64,000 nucleotides of DNA from NCBI GenBank assembly GCA_029216955.1, contig JANAVB010009598.1:27384879-27448878 (forward strand). Reading direction: 5' to 3'. Below, piece after piece: positions 46,265-57,345 of the stretch. This DNA is from Iris pallida. Lineage: Eukaryota; Streptophyta; Magnoliopsida; Asparagales; Iridaceae. Numbering within the stretch: position 1 is the stretch's first letter; the number at the start of each line of letters is the position of its first letter. The notes under the pieces were generated by a model. That model was not told the DNA's origin, made no database searches, and saw only the letters and a program-made list of their open reading frames with translations. Position numbers and translations under genes: made by a program.

Positions 46265-46443
46265 TGTTTTCCATAAATAAATTTACTTTATTTATTGTGT
46301 TTCTGGGAAAATTAAAACTGTAGGAATCCGATCTAGAAGACGATCGCTTTATCCCTTGGACTATACGAAGAAGAAAAGCTCTCAAAATTTTGATAGTAAG
46401 TTAGATAACTATGTATCTGTACAATGAATGAGAAAAAGAACTC

Positions 46444-46451
46444 TATTTATA
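46444..46451 (-). promoter_or_regulatory. LTR TATA box (E5)
   Basis: GACTCTATAAATAGAG on the minus strand; a near-palindrome, so it reads as TATA-like on both strands. Also present in the other LTR at 59,126-59,133. Confidence 0.55.
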
Positions 46452-46664
46452 GAGTCAAAAATAACTGAAAGGATAACTGTCTTCACAGCCTTTGCCTAGT
46501 TGAAAATCATGCAGGATTTAACATACGCAAGGTTGTGAGCAGTTATTGGACGTGGCCTGTAACTGTTGGACACATGGCAATCATGCATGAGTCGTGTGCA
46601 AGTTACAGGACACGCAGACGAGAGATCAGTGGCATGGCTGCCATGTACTCCAATTTGATGAAAT

Positions 46665-46860
46665 CCACGCAGACTTGTTGAAGACGAAATCCATGCAGAC
46701 TCGGGGCAGAAAGCTTCAAAATCCACGCAAACTTGGGACAAGAAGCTTCAGGATCCATGCAGACTTAAGGCAAAAAGCTTCAAAATCCATGCAGACTTAA
46801 GGAAGGAAACTTCAGAATCCACACAAACTTGAGACAGAAAGTTCAAAATATACGCAGACT
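46665..46860. repeat. 33-bp LTR minisatellite, about 6 copies
   Basis: Repeats of AATCCACGCAGACTT with AAAGCTTC spacers. The homologous tract at 59,340-59,545 keeps CACGCAG where this copy mostly has CATGCAG. Confidence 0.8.
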
Positions 46861-47258
46861 TTGGGAAGGAACATAATCCACGCTCGATTGAGGTAGGACT
46901 GCCAGCTGTCTTGATTCGACGTGCCTCGACTGACACAAAATCTCTGACAGTGATTACTTTTGTCAGTCGCATTAAATGACAAGAAGCTCTTTTGGTACGC
47001 CAACTTGATGCAGGCTGAGTCTTGTTGAAGAAGATTTCGAAAATCACGCAATAGTCGGCTGTGATCTCTCGAGTTCTGTGAATACGTGGCATGCGAGGAG
47101 ACATTTTTCGACTGTCGTGCTGTCAGTCATGATGAAATTTCTGACAAATGATGAGCTGTCACTAGCGTGATTTTTAAACATTTGTCCTGATCACTTCTGC
47201 GTGACTTTGAGACTCAGTTCTGATCAACTCAGCCTGACTATTATTTTTGAGGCCTACA

Positions 47259-47317
47259 AAACCCCCTTCAAAGTTTTCGAAAGTTGAAAAGACTTCAAAA
47301 TTTCGAAATACTTTGAA
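47259..47317 (-). promoter_or_regulatory. E5 polypurine tract and stem-loop
   Basis: Minus: CTTTGAAGGGGGTTT next to the LTR. Arm 47,267-47,282 (TTCAAAGTTTTCGAAA) pairs with 47,301-47,317 (TTTCGAAATACTTTGAA). Confidence 0.65.
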
Positions 47318-47424
47318 AAAGATAAACATGTAAATGAACTTATTAAATGTCATGATGACTCTTTATTTTTCGAGACTGATTGCATCCAATTTATGATAGA
47401 ATATGAACCGCCGGCAAGCTCTGT

Positions 47425-47432
47425 TATATAAA
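47425..47432 (+). promoter_or_regulatory. TATA box of antisense cassette a (E5)
   Basis: CTGTTATATAAACAGGG, 41 bases upstream of the ATG of cassette a. Confidence 0.5.
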
Positions 47433-47472
47433 CAGGGAGAAAATTCAGCTTTGATGTTCATCTTACGTCAAC

Positions 47473-47760
47473 ATGACTCCTAAGGAAGAAGCTGAAGAAG
47501 AAGCAAGAAAGTTGGGTTTTTGTGCCTATGGCGACCCTACTTTTGGGGGTAAGGAACCGGAGCCTTTTGCTTTCGAGTTCAAAGATGACCCTACAGAACT
47601 AGCCAAGAATTTCTTGAGCTATTTTGGCCTGGACAGCTCGTCTTCTTCCAATGAGCGCAGCCTCGCAGAGTAGCGTGAAATGTTCAATGTTCTGTTACAC
47701 CGTATGGGGGTCAAGAGCGTAGAAGAATTGGGCGCCAAGCTCAGTCACTCCGCAAAATAG
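47473..47760 (+). pseudogene. Antisense cassette a ORF (E5 copy, stop at codon 67)
   Basis: Encodes MTPKEEAEEEARKLGFCAYG, then a PFAFEFKDD block and a Ser-rich FGLDSSSSS. An in-frame TAG (47,671-47,673) replaces the Gln kept in E6 (LAEQREMF); afterwards the frame continues MFNVLLHRMGVKSVEELGAK to TAG 47,758. It is acidic, without signal peptide or membrane segment. No family recognised. Confidence 0.55.
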
Positions 47761-48022
47761 AGCGTGTCTTTTATGCTTTTGTTTTCTTTTTGAGAAATGT
47801 TGTACTTCTTTTCCTATGTAAGGTCATTAGTGCCTGCTTTTGTCTTGAAAAATATAGTACAACTTTTGTGCTGAACAGCGTGCATTAATGAAGAATATTA
47901 AGTGGCACTCTTTGAATGTTTCAAATATTGTGCTATTTTCCAAAGCACACGTGACACTCATTCCATGGTTTATGAGCGCTTTTTACTCGGATCTGTTCCA
48001 AGAATAGGCCTGCACTTTGTCC

Positions 48023-48030
48023 TTTAAATA
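48023..48030 (+). promoter_or_regulatory. TATA box of antisense cassette b (E5)
   Basis: CCTTTAAATAGATAGG, about 96 bases before the cassette b start position, followed by a CTTCTT-rich leader. Confidence 0.45.
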
Positions 48031-48125
48031 GATAGGTGAGTTCCATGCATACTCATCTTCTTATTCTTCTTCTTCTTCTCTGAGAATGAATTTTTTGTGA
48101 GATTTCATTCTCAAACAGGAAAGCA

Positions 48126-48800
48126 ATACTTTCTAATGTTCGATTTCTGTGCACTATATCAGACATTGGTTTGCCAATCCTTAGCATCAAACTCGATGGT
48201 AAGTACGCGTACCATTTTTTACTGTTGAAGATGGGCTTTTATTTCTGACTGAACAATACACGCCTGTCTCTGTTTGACAAATGCACGCTTAATGATAATG
48301 ATATTTCTGTTGATTTAATATCTTTTTCCTTGCTGTTTTTTGCAGAAGCTCGGCTGAATTTTTTTTTCAGAACTGGCATTGGTGATTTGGATGCTGTGGA
48401 GAATATTCCTCTGACACCTACATCAGGAAGCTCATACGCTTTTGACGCGTAAATCAGACAACTCAGAACTCTTCGTGGGATAGAAGGGTCTTCCTCAGAT
48501 GGTAGGAAGAGCCTTTATACACTAGAGTTGGATGGTGGAGTCAACTCTACCCCGAGAAATCGGGTAGTAGAGTTCCTTTCAGGGCAGAACTAGGAATTGT
48601 ATCCCAATGTTGGATACATTCCTATCTCCTTTGAAAGGTCGCTCCCAATCCACCAGTTGTATTGGCAGCAACACGTCTTCGTGCTGCCCTACTCTGTGGT
48701 TCTCCTCTCGTCTGAGAGAGAAGACCAGAGTTTGATTCCTGCTGATCTGGTCGTGACTGGGACCCAGACAGTCAGGAACTGCCACCAACAACGAACCTGA
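48126..48800 (+). pseudogene. Antisense cassette b (E5 copy, start lost)
   Basis: Same two-exon layout as in E6 (exon 1 48,126-48,198, donor GGTAAGT, acceptor TTTTGCAG at 48,345), but the start codon is ATA instead of ATG. Exon 2 stays in one frame to 48,800 except for TAA after YAFDA and TAG after LSGQN, both also present in E6. The visible tail is SFERSLPIHQLYWQQHVFVL then VVLLSSEREDQSLIPADLVV. Confidence 0.4.
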
Positions 48801-49179
48801 CGGAGAAGGTCCGACGGAGAAGATCCAAAGAAGAAGATAGATCTCTATTAGGTTATTGTTGTGGTGTAGAATGAAAATCCAAAATTTGTAATAAATTTCC
48901 ATTATGATTTGTAAGAAAGTCTAAGAGAATGTAATAGACTTTTTGTGGTAAAATGAGAATGGAAATGATAATTCTTCTATGCTCAAAAATTTGTATTTGT
49001 AGATGAATTGTGGACATGATAGATAATGAAATCTTCTTTTCTGATTTAGAGTATACAATATTATCAGAGGTAATATGGACATGATAATATGTAGGAACTC
49101 AAAAGAAAATAGATTGATTTCTATGCAGAGGTCAAAAATGACAAATAAGTAGATTCGGAATTGATCTAAAGGTTATGAA

Positions 49180-49370
49180 AATGTAATAAGTAACGAATCC
49201 CCAAAATTGATAGAAGATTATGAACGGACGAACCATCGGATGAATGTAATAAATGGACGAATGAACCATCAAGTATTAATGAATGGGCGAACCGTCTGAT
49301 GAATATGAGAAATGAACGGATGAACCGTCAAACATTAATGAATGTGTGAACCGTTGGATGAACGTGACGT
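49180..49370. repeat. GATGAACCGTC minisatellite
   Basis: About five copies of a ~37-bp unit (AATGAACGGATGAACCGTC...TATTAATG), upstream of antisense cassette c. It also occurs in E6 at about 61,890-62,050. Confidence 0.75.
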
Positions 49371-49394
49371 TTCATTATTTGAAGAACTTCTGTC

Positions 49395-49402
49395 TATAAA
49401 TA
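49395..49402 (+). promoter_or_regulatory. TATA box of antisense cassette c (E5)
   Basis: CTGTCTATAAATATAGC, 48 bases before the ATG at 49,450. Confidence 0.5.
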
Positions 49403-49449
49403 TAGCAGAAATCTGAAAAGAACGAACATTTCTATTCCTCAACATAAAA

Positions 49450-49773
49450 ATGTCGTCTGAAGAATCATCCAAGAAGGCTGAAATCGCCATGAAGATTCAG
49501 AAAGGCACTGAAGAACGCCCTGCTGATCAAGTTCAATCGAAGAAGGCGGCAGCAGGCGAAGGTTCGTCTGCACCCAAGCCACCAAGAGACATTTTGGACT
49601 TCCTGCTCGAACCAGGAAGGACTGAAGAAGAAGAAGCCATGAGAATGGCCGCTTGTAAGTTCCTCGTAGGTTCCAGCAAGGAGGTCCTCAGTTCTTTTGC
49701 TGATCACATTTTCGAGAAGGACGGCAGTGGCCCACATCCAAACGTAGAGAAGGATGATAGTGATCTTCCTTAA
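49450..49773 (+). CDS. Antisense cassette c ORF (107 codons, intact in E5)
   Basis: Starts ATG in AAAATGTCG context: MSSEESSKKAEIAMKIQKGT, a charged N-terminal half, then PKPPRDILDFLLEPGRTEEE, MAACKFLVGSSKEVLSSFAD and an acidic end. Predicted soluble and helical. It ends at 49,773, tail to tail with the end of pol at about 49,860 on the other strand; AATAAA-type signals follow at about 49,800. The E6 copy (62,130-62,453) has ATA for ATG. No family recognised. Confidence 0.55.
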   Translation: MSSEESSKKAEIAMKIQKGTEERPADQVQSKKAAAGEGSSAPKPPRDILDFLLEPGRTEEEEAMRMAACKFLVGSSKEVLSSFADHIFEKDGSGPHPNVEKDDSDLP

Positions 49774-49859
49774 TATCATGTACCATCATTCATGATTAAA
49801 ATAAAATAAAAATTTTATTTCTAAATATGAACTTGTCTGATGATTACAAGCATTTACAT

Positions 49860-51120
49860 TTATACATAATATTTTTTAAGGAATTTGCCATTAATAGGCA
49901 TCATAACTTTTCGGCCATCCAGTTCTGAGAGTTGATAAGCTCCATTTGAGAAAACTCTGCTTACGATATAGGAACCTTCCATTTGCGTCAAATTTGCCCT
50001 TGATCATATGAGTCATAGTCGTAGGACGTCTAACTGTTAGAATAAGTTCTCCTTTTTGATACGCTCGAACTCTGACTTTCTTATTAAAAGATCTTGAGAT
50101 TCTAGCTTGATAGAATTCAATATTCTGTTGAGCAGATAATCGCTTTTCATCCAGAGCTTCTAATTCCTGAAGTCGAAGACGATCATTATTTTTGACAGTG
50201 AGTTCATTAGCGATTGCTATCCTTAAAGAAGGAATTTGAATCTCTAATGGAAGAATAGCTTCGCAACCATACACCAGAGAGAAGGGTGTACATTTAGTAG
50301 CATTACAAACTGTAGTACGGTAGGCCCACAAGCATTCACCGAGCTTCTCACTCCAATTACGTTTGTTAGTAGAGACAAACTTCTTTAGGAGTTTGATGAT
50401 GGTCTTGTTGAAAGCTTCTGCTAATCCGTTAGCTGCCGGATTATACGTGGTAGAAGCCACATTATTAATCCGGTGATCGTCACAGAATCGAGTAAACTTC
50501 TGACTGACGAACTGTGGTCCGTTATCATGAATAATGCGTCGAGGAACACCAAATCTGTAGATGACACGATGCTTAATAAAGCTGATGACATTGGACGTTT
50601 TAACTTCAGATAAAAGAATGGCTTCGGACCATTTGGCGAAGTAATCGGTTATTGCGAGAATAAACCGATGACCTTTGGATGACGGCGGATTGATCGGACC
50701 GATAATGTCCATGCCCCAAGCTTCGAAGGGCCATGATACTGCCGTCGGATGTAGAAATTCTGAGGGTTGATGAATAAAATCTGCATGGATTTGACAAGCT
50801 TTACACTTCTTTGCATATTCGATGGCGTCTGATACCATAGTGGGCCAATAATAACCCATACGTCGAATACGGTCCTGAAGTTTTGGGCCAGGTTGATGTG
50901 CTTCACAAATTCCATCATGTGCTTCATGAATAATTTGTTGAGCCTCGTCACCGGCAACACATCGAAGAAGTAAACCATCATAAGCTCGACGATATAAGGT
51001 TTTTGTAGTATGATTGTAATAGAATCTGAGTGATCGTCGTCTGATAGATGCTGCCTCACTCGGATCATCCGGAAGAATATCATACAATACGAAATCTAAG
51101 AAAGGAAGTCTCCAATCCGT
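49860..51120 (-). pseudogene. E5 integrase
   Basis: Zinc-binding HHCC: EAHDGICEAHQPG and AKKCKACQ. Catalytic triad: Asp in GMDIIGPINPP (about 50,700), Asp in IIHDNGPQF (about 50,520), Glu in NGLAEAFNK (about 50,425). The C-terminal SH3-like part is reached at MIKGKFDA, where two bases are lost near 49,985 compared with E6 (DAKWEGPYIVSRV), so the last 40 residues are out of frame. In the original frame pol ends INGKFLKKYYV at 49,860. The core is intact. Confidence 0.85.
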
Positions 51121-51760
51121 ATTCTGAGTCTCAGTTGAATTACTGAAGATGAATTCCATGCTAGAATCAGATGAAGATGATAAAGATTTACGACTAAATC
51201 CAAATCCTCTTGTTGTGTTGACGTCATGAGACGTTAATTCTTCAATGTCAATTGGAAGTCCTAGAGTCAGATTGTTTTCGAGATGAAACAATTCTCGATT
51301 GCAAACAACAATCATTTGTTGTCGTCTAATTGGAATAGCCAACACCGCCGTAAGATTAGCTAGAGCATCAGCTTCTGTGTTACATGCTCGCCTAACATGT
51401 TCAATGAAGAATTCTTCAAACGAAGAAGCCATAGATATAGCTGATCTATGATAAGGAACCAGATCTTGATGGCGAACTTCATAAGTACCCCTTATCTGAT
51501 TGACAATGAGTTTAGAGTCTCCGTATGCCTCCAAATGTTGAATATTCAGATGTTTAGCGAGTTGAAGACCAATGAGCAATGTATTGTACTCAGCTACATT
51601 GTTTGAATATGGTTGATCAAGAGAATAAGCTCGTTGGATAGCAAGACCTTCTGGCGATACAAGAACAATTCCAACTCCAGCGACGATGTCTCCATTAGGA
51701 CCAATTCTTGAAGCTCCATCAAAGAATAGACGCCAAGTAGGATCTTCTTCAGCAATTTGG
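51121..51760 (-). pseudogene. E5 second RNase H and tether
   Basis: WRLFFDGASRIGPNGDI with the first Asp, NVAEYNTLLIGL with Glu, AYGDSKLIVNQI and NTEADALANL with the remaining Asp residues: a complete DEDD set. A variable tether (SSSSDSSMEFIFSN) leads to integrase. It is part of the open frame 52,302-49,891. Confidence 0.85.
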
Positions 51761-53346
51761 TTTGAATCTAGAACTTCATCTGGGATTTCATCATAGAGTT
51801 TTGAATCTTCTGGAATTGAATGAGCAGCCAGAAAATCGGCTAAAGCTTGTCCTTTGACTGACTTCTGAGAAATATAGTGCATATCATATTGAGCAAGTAG
51901 GATTCCCCAATTAGCCAATCGAGAATTCAAAATACTAGGTTTCTTCATCATGACCCGTATAGGATTGATCTTAGAAATGACATGAATAGTCTGGCCAATG
52001 ATATAATGACGTGTCTTTTGGACAGCGAACATCAAGGCTAGACATTTTTTTTCGACCGGTGAATATCGAGGTTCAGCTCCGGTCATAGTTCGATTGAGAT
52101 AGTAAATGGCTTGTTCATGACCATTTTTATTCTTTTGAGCAAGCAATGCACCCAGTGAATGACTCATTGCTCGGGTATACAGAAGGAATGGTATTCCTGA
52201 GACGGGAGGTACCAATACTGGCGGGCTCATCAGATATTGTTTTATATCATCGAATGCTTTCTGACATTCATCACTCCAGACGAAAGAAACACCTTTCTTC
52301 ATGAGTTTATTGAATGGTCTGCAGCGTCCTGAAAGATTGGAGATGAATCTCCTGATTTAAGCGATCCTTCCTTGAAATCCTCGTAGCTCTTTTAAGGTGC
52401 GTGGAGGACGCATCTCTTGGATGGCTTTGATCTTCTCGGGATCCACGTGTATACCTTTAGAGGTAATGACGAAGCCGAGAAATTTACCATTAGAGACACC
52501 TAAGAAGGACTTAGTAGGGTTCATCTTTAACTGATGCTTACGTATTAGATCAAAAATAGTCTTTATATCTTGGATGTGATCCTCTTTTTGTCGACTTTTG
52601 ACTGCAATATCATCAACGTAGCATTCGACTGTTTTCCACAAATGTTCACGGAATATAATGCTCATAGCTCGTTGATAAGTTGCTCCTGCATTCTTGAGAC
52701 CGAATGGCATCACTGTATAACAGTATGTACCGATCGGCGTTCTGAAAGAAGTGTGTTTCTCGTCGTCTGGAAACATTTTAATCTGATTATATCCAGAATA
52801 CCCGTCCATGAATGACATCCGTTCAAATCCACAGGTATTATCGATCATGACATCAGTGATTGGTAGAGGGAATTCGTCTTTAGGACATGCCGCATTGAGG
52901 TCGCGGAAGTCTATGCAAACTCTGATCTTGCCAGTCTTTTTAAGAACAGGAACTATGTTAGCCACCCAATCGGGATGTTGTTCCTCTCTAATAAACCCGG
53001 AGGCCATGAGTTTATTGACTTCAGCTTCAATTGCATCCATAATGTCTGGACGAAATCATCGCTGTTGTTGTTTGACCGGTTTAGCATTCGGCAAGATATT
53101 GAGCTTGTGAGTTGCGATTTGTGGATCAAGTCCTGGCATATCTTCATAACTCCAAGCGAAGACATCGATGTAATCACGAATGAGTTTAATCATGTCTTGC
53201 TTATCAGTTTCTGAAAGACTTTCACTGATGAATATTGGTTTAGGGGATCCCTCTTCACCAACATCTATTTGAACAAGTTTATCTTCAGTCGGAGGTTCTT
53301 TTTGCTCGAAACGGAACTCGCATTGATTATCTAACCTTTGGGCCCA
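51761..53346 (-). pseudogene. E5 reverse transcriptase and first RNase H
   Basis: The region ahead of RT has DVFAWSYEDMPGLDPQIATH and KPVKQQQR. A TGA near 53,057 (CGA in E4) and a TAA at 52,357 (Tyr in E4, QGRLAYIRRF) interrupt it. Motifs are otherwise intact: SFMDGYSGYNQIKMF with catalytic Asp, MPFGLKNAGATYQRAM, YVDDIAVKS at 52,620-52,596, FLGFVITSKGIHVDPEK. RNase H: LLYTRAMSHSLGALLAQ and AEPRYSPVEKKCLALMFAV. Confidence 0.85.
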
Positions 53347-54315
53347 TTATTCTGATTCAGGTAAGATTTCAAATTCTTCTTCGTCTTCATCACTTTCTTC
53401 AGAACAGTCAATAGAAACCATGTTGGAAGACAGAATGTTGCAGTAGAAATCACCGATACTCGTATCGGAATCCCAAGAAGTGGTACTAAAAGAATCAGAT
53501 CTCTTATCTTCGTCAGACTCGGAATCTTTATGGATAATATTGATAAAAGGAGTAGGAGCAATATAGCCCAATCCGCATTTTGTCCTTCCATATTTCAGAG
53601 GAGGAATACGAACATGCATTTTTCTTCCTTTTCCACTATTGAGGCCAGTTCTGAAGTCATAGCCCATATTTTTGATGATGTCTTTAGATTGCTGACTATA
53701 ACGACGTAGTTGTAATCTTCCAGTATCATCATTTTTGTCATCATCTTCTAAATCAGAAGGACTTTGGGGCCCTTTGTAAAAGAATATTGGAATGTCTCCT
53801 GGCTTTCTGCTGGGAACTAGAAAGTATGAAGATTGTACAGGTTCTAGTGATACATCTGTATGAACAGTCTGTATAACTCCTATGGTTATTATGCTCAAGT
53901 CATCTAACAAATGTAAATAACTATGAACATAATTACACACATCAGCGTACTGCAAAGATGGAGACTTTTCATTAAATGTATAAGCAGCAATATTTACATT
54001 GGGAGAAGGCTGAGCCTTAGAGATCTTAACCAAGTCAAGGACTAAAGGGGAAGAAGAAGAACGAGAAGAAGCTTTGTTTCGATTAAGATCGCTAACAAAT
54101 GACTCAGAAGAGGTGAGCTCCCTTGAAGCTTGAGATAGAAGAGTAATCTGCCCTCCAACTGAAATTAGCAGAGTATTCTGTGAAGATACAGGAACTGTAG
54201 TACGCCCACTAACAGGAATGATCATTGTATCTTGAGCAGACGACTGAGGTAACGGAGAGATCCGTCCACTTACCGGAATGATGAAAGAACCTTCTCCGGA
54301 GGATTTGGAAGATTA
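53347..54315 (-). pseudogene. E5 protease-RT linker
   Basis: Same frame as protease and RT, entered through TAA 54,315-54,313 and left through TAA 53,349-53,347. It holds three IIPVxGR repeats near the start, a Ser-rich stretch, IIKNMGYDFRTGLNSGKGRK and WDSDTSIGDFYCNILSSNMV. Ogre elements have an intron near here; I see no confident splice pair. Confidence 0.6.
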
Positions 54316-55110
54316 TTGTTGAGTAGTTCGACCTTTAACAGGGATTATTAAAGTCTCACTTTGTGAATCCTCTTTCTCCATAGCTTGTATCACCCTTGTA
54401 TACTCTTCTTTGTACATTCGGGAATCATTGAAATAAGCTTCGACCCTATGGAAGGGATTTATATCAGCAACTTCTTTTTGTACTCTTCCATTGTTATCAA
54501 TGTACTTAAAACACTGATGAAGAGTAGAAGGCACCACATTATTTTCATGAAGAAAGGGCCTCCCAAGAAGAAGATTGTAGGATCCCACGATCTCAATCAC
54601 ATAGAAAGTGACTTTGGATCTGAAATCACCTATCTGAAGCTTCAGATGAATCTTTTCCAAAGGCTCGCTTCGGCTTTGATTGAATCCCAGGATAGTAGTA
54701 ACCGTCTTAGAGAGCTTGTGAAGTGGAATTTTTAGTTCATCCAACAGACTCTTTGGCATTATACTTGTAGCAGACCCTGGATCAATGAGGATACGATCTA
54801 TCTTTATTGTATCGATATAACCAGTGTAGTAGAGAGGCCGATCATGTCGATTATTCTCCAATAACATGTCGTCTTGTGTAAAGGTGATATTTGGGATAAT
54901 CTCCAATACACTCTTGCAATATAAGCAAGTGGCAGGTTCTGCATCTGGCTTCTTCAATTGTACAAGACAAGAGACGGCTTGAAGAAGTGCTTCACTTAAC
55001 GTCTCCCGAGTCTCTTTAGAAAGACGTAGAAGTTCAAAGAGGGACATTCTAACTGGAGTATTAGCAAGTTGAGCTAGAATGTCGAAATTATAAGGCTTCT
55101 GAAGCCCAAG
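54316..55110 (-). pseudogene. E5 aspartic protease region
   Basis: MSLFELLRLSKETRETLSEA, CLYCKSVLEIIPNITFTQ, then the active-site segment RILIDPGSATSIMPKSLL (about 54,755-54,800) and GSYNLLLGRPFLHENNVVPS. Retropepsins usually have D-S/T-G; D-P-G-S is what both Tat families here show. Contiguous with gag. Confidence 0.75.
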
Positions 55111-57312
55111 AGGAGGGGACTTCTTGATTGGTTTATCAAACCGAGCCTGTTGTTTGCCTTTCTCAAGAGCCGTAGTCTTGGGAGAAACAGGTTCAACCGG
55201 TGTAGTTGAAGGAACAGGTGCGGTAGATGATTCTTCTTCAGGAGGAACATTAGGAGCATCTTTATCAGCTGGAGGGATATCAGGAGTATCCTCAGGATTC
55301 TTGGAATAATCCTTTAGATAAGGTTTTCCTGTTCGAGTAGCAAGTGCTTCTTCCTTCTCTTTTGGCTCTGTGTCAGAGGTAGATCCAAGAGAAGTCATAT
55401 GACATGACTTAATCTTTCCAGCCTTCTTAGACTTTCGAGATATAGTCTTTTGAAGAGGAGGAGAGTCAAAGTCTGCAACTAGATCAGGATGAATCCACAT
55501 GATTTCTCCTGTTTCCATAGTGATTGGTACTAATCCTTCAGATTGTGGAAGAGGAATATTCACTATCTCAAGAGTTACCTTGGGAATAGGAACGATCCCA
55601 CTTTCAAGGAGTTGAGGAGGGAAATCTCCGAATTGCATAGAGACGACGTTGGAGGTGACGGTCTTCTCTTTTGGAGTAAGGGAGATAGCTCCAGATTTAA
55701 TCATTTTTTGGATCTTTCCTTTCAGTACATAACATGTACGAATTGTGTGACCCAACATTCTGTGGTATGGATAGTATTTAGGATGATCTGTCTTCCCAGC
55801 TTCATCAGGTTTCTTGATTTCAGGTAATTGTATTTTATTACCTTTCAGCAGACATTCAAAGATACCAAGGACATCGTCGTCATCGAAAGAGTACTCTTCT
55901 TTGGGGCGAGGTGTTCTTGGTTGTTGAGTTGTAGAGGTAGGAGAAGTTTGAACAGTTGATGCATCTTTGCTCTGAAGATTAACTTCAAGAGTTTCTTTTT
56001 CCTTGCGAGCATTGTTTTTAGCATTATTGTTAGTACCTTGACCTGTTTCTTTGGGAGTCATCTGCACTCCTAAACCTTTGAAGGTTTCAGCACTAATTTC
56101 TGCGGCCTTGGCACTGACTATAAAGGAAGGCCAATCTTGAAATTGAGTAGATCCTGTCCACATGCTGATGATTGGCAACAAGTTTGATTTGCATGTGTCG
56201 ATGGTGACAGCATCTGGAGTTCCAAGAGGCATCTTCAGAGCTTCTCTTCGAAACCGTTCAATAAAATCCTCTGTAGTTTCATTATTTTTCTGCTTGATTC
56301 TAATAAGAGCAGACATAGTCATGTCATTGAGCCCTTCATAGAACCGTTCAAGAAACATCTGTTTGAAACCGGCAAATGAGGTAATGCACCCATCTGGGAG
56401 ACTTCTATACCATTCATAAGCCGTTCCCTTGAGACATCCAACAAACACCCGAGTAAGGAGGGCGTCACTTGGTTGCAACTGGTCAGTCATCACTTCAAAG
56501 TGATTAATAAACTGACTTGGAGAAGTGGTTCCATCATAGAATGAGATAGTAGGAGGCTTGTATTTAGGAGGATACGATACTTGCTTCCATTCTATCGGAT
56601 AAGGTTGTTTGATGCCTAACCTTTGTAAACCATCTTTCTGTTTGAATGCCTCGAATTGAGTTTTGAGATTCTTCAATTCTTCAGAGACAACTCCGGAAGA
56701 TTGTAGAGTTGTAGCTTGTAGAGAATAGTTGGGAGGAGGAACAGCATTATAAGCACTACCCCCAGCTCCAGAGAGACTAGGATTTGTTTGAGCTGGCCCA
56801 GGAGTATTAGATTATACTACTGGAGGAACTTGTATTACACCAGTATCAATTGGTATGGCCTCTGGTACAGTCTGTCGATTTTGTATCTGAGTTGCCATGA
56901 GTTCATACATCAACTTCATAGTATCAGCCATGGATTTTATTTGCTGTTCCAAAGAAGCAATTCTTTGTTCTTGAGGAGTCAAGAAAGAAGAAGGTTCATC
57001 AGTATGCCCATCAACCATATAAGTCGTGACTGTACGAGGGATTATTGATGAACTGGTGGATGTTGTTTGTTCTGAATCATTGCTTTGTGCATCAAAGTCA
57101 ATTATAGGAGAACTACCCCCAGTAGAAAGAGGTGGAAAGTTAGATTCTCCAAGGAATTCAGAATCATCTTCAGAGATCAAAGTTCTTTGACTAGAGACCA
57201 GGACTCTTGCTCTTGTGCCTTTATATACTCCATTTGGACTATCAGCTCTACCCCCAGTATTCCGAGAGGTCATGTTGACAGAAGCAAACAAAGGCTCATC
57301 TTCATCAGGCAT
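55111..57312 (-). pseudogene. E5 gag
   Basis: Structural polyprotein. Starts MPDEDEPLFASVNMTSRNTG at 57,312, 33 bp after the ORF1 stop. TAA at 56,814-56,812 interrupts an otherwise open frame. The N-terminal coiled segment is IASLEQQIKSMADTMKLMYE. The capsid-like retrotransposon gag block is FVGCLKGTAYEWYRSLPDG, FKQMFLERFYEGL and FIERFRREALKMPLG. The zinc-knuckle region reads YYPYHRMLGHTIRTCYVLK, where Tyr stands at the usual first Cys. A Pro/Thr/Glu-rich C-terminal part precedes protease. Confidence 0.8.
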
Positions 57313-57345
57313 AGGTTCACACTGAATCCGATTGAAGACAGATTG

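Larger units (their letters stand above)
46265..47258 (-). repeat. E5 3' LTR
   Basis: 994 bp, plus-strand ends TGTTTTCC...CCTACA. TATA box at 46,444-46,451; a 33-bp minisatellite (AATCCACGCAGACTT...AAGCTTC) at about 46,665-46,860. Left flank CATAG (46,260-46,264) is E4 gag and the expected target duplication. Confidence 0.9.

Noticed and set aside
48579..48902. 107-codon minus ORF, identical in E6 (61,260-61,583)
   Set aside because: Antisense to cassette b exon 2, which has the better protein-like frame and splice signals; conservation is explained by recent duplication.
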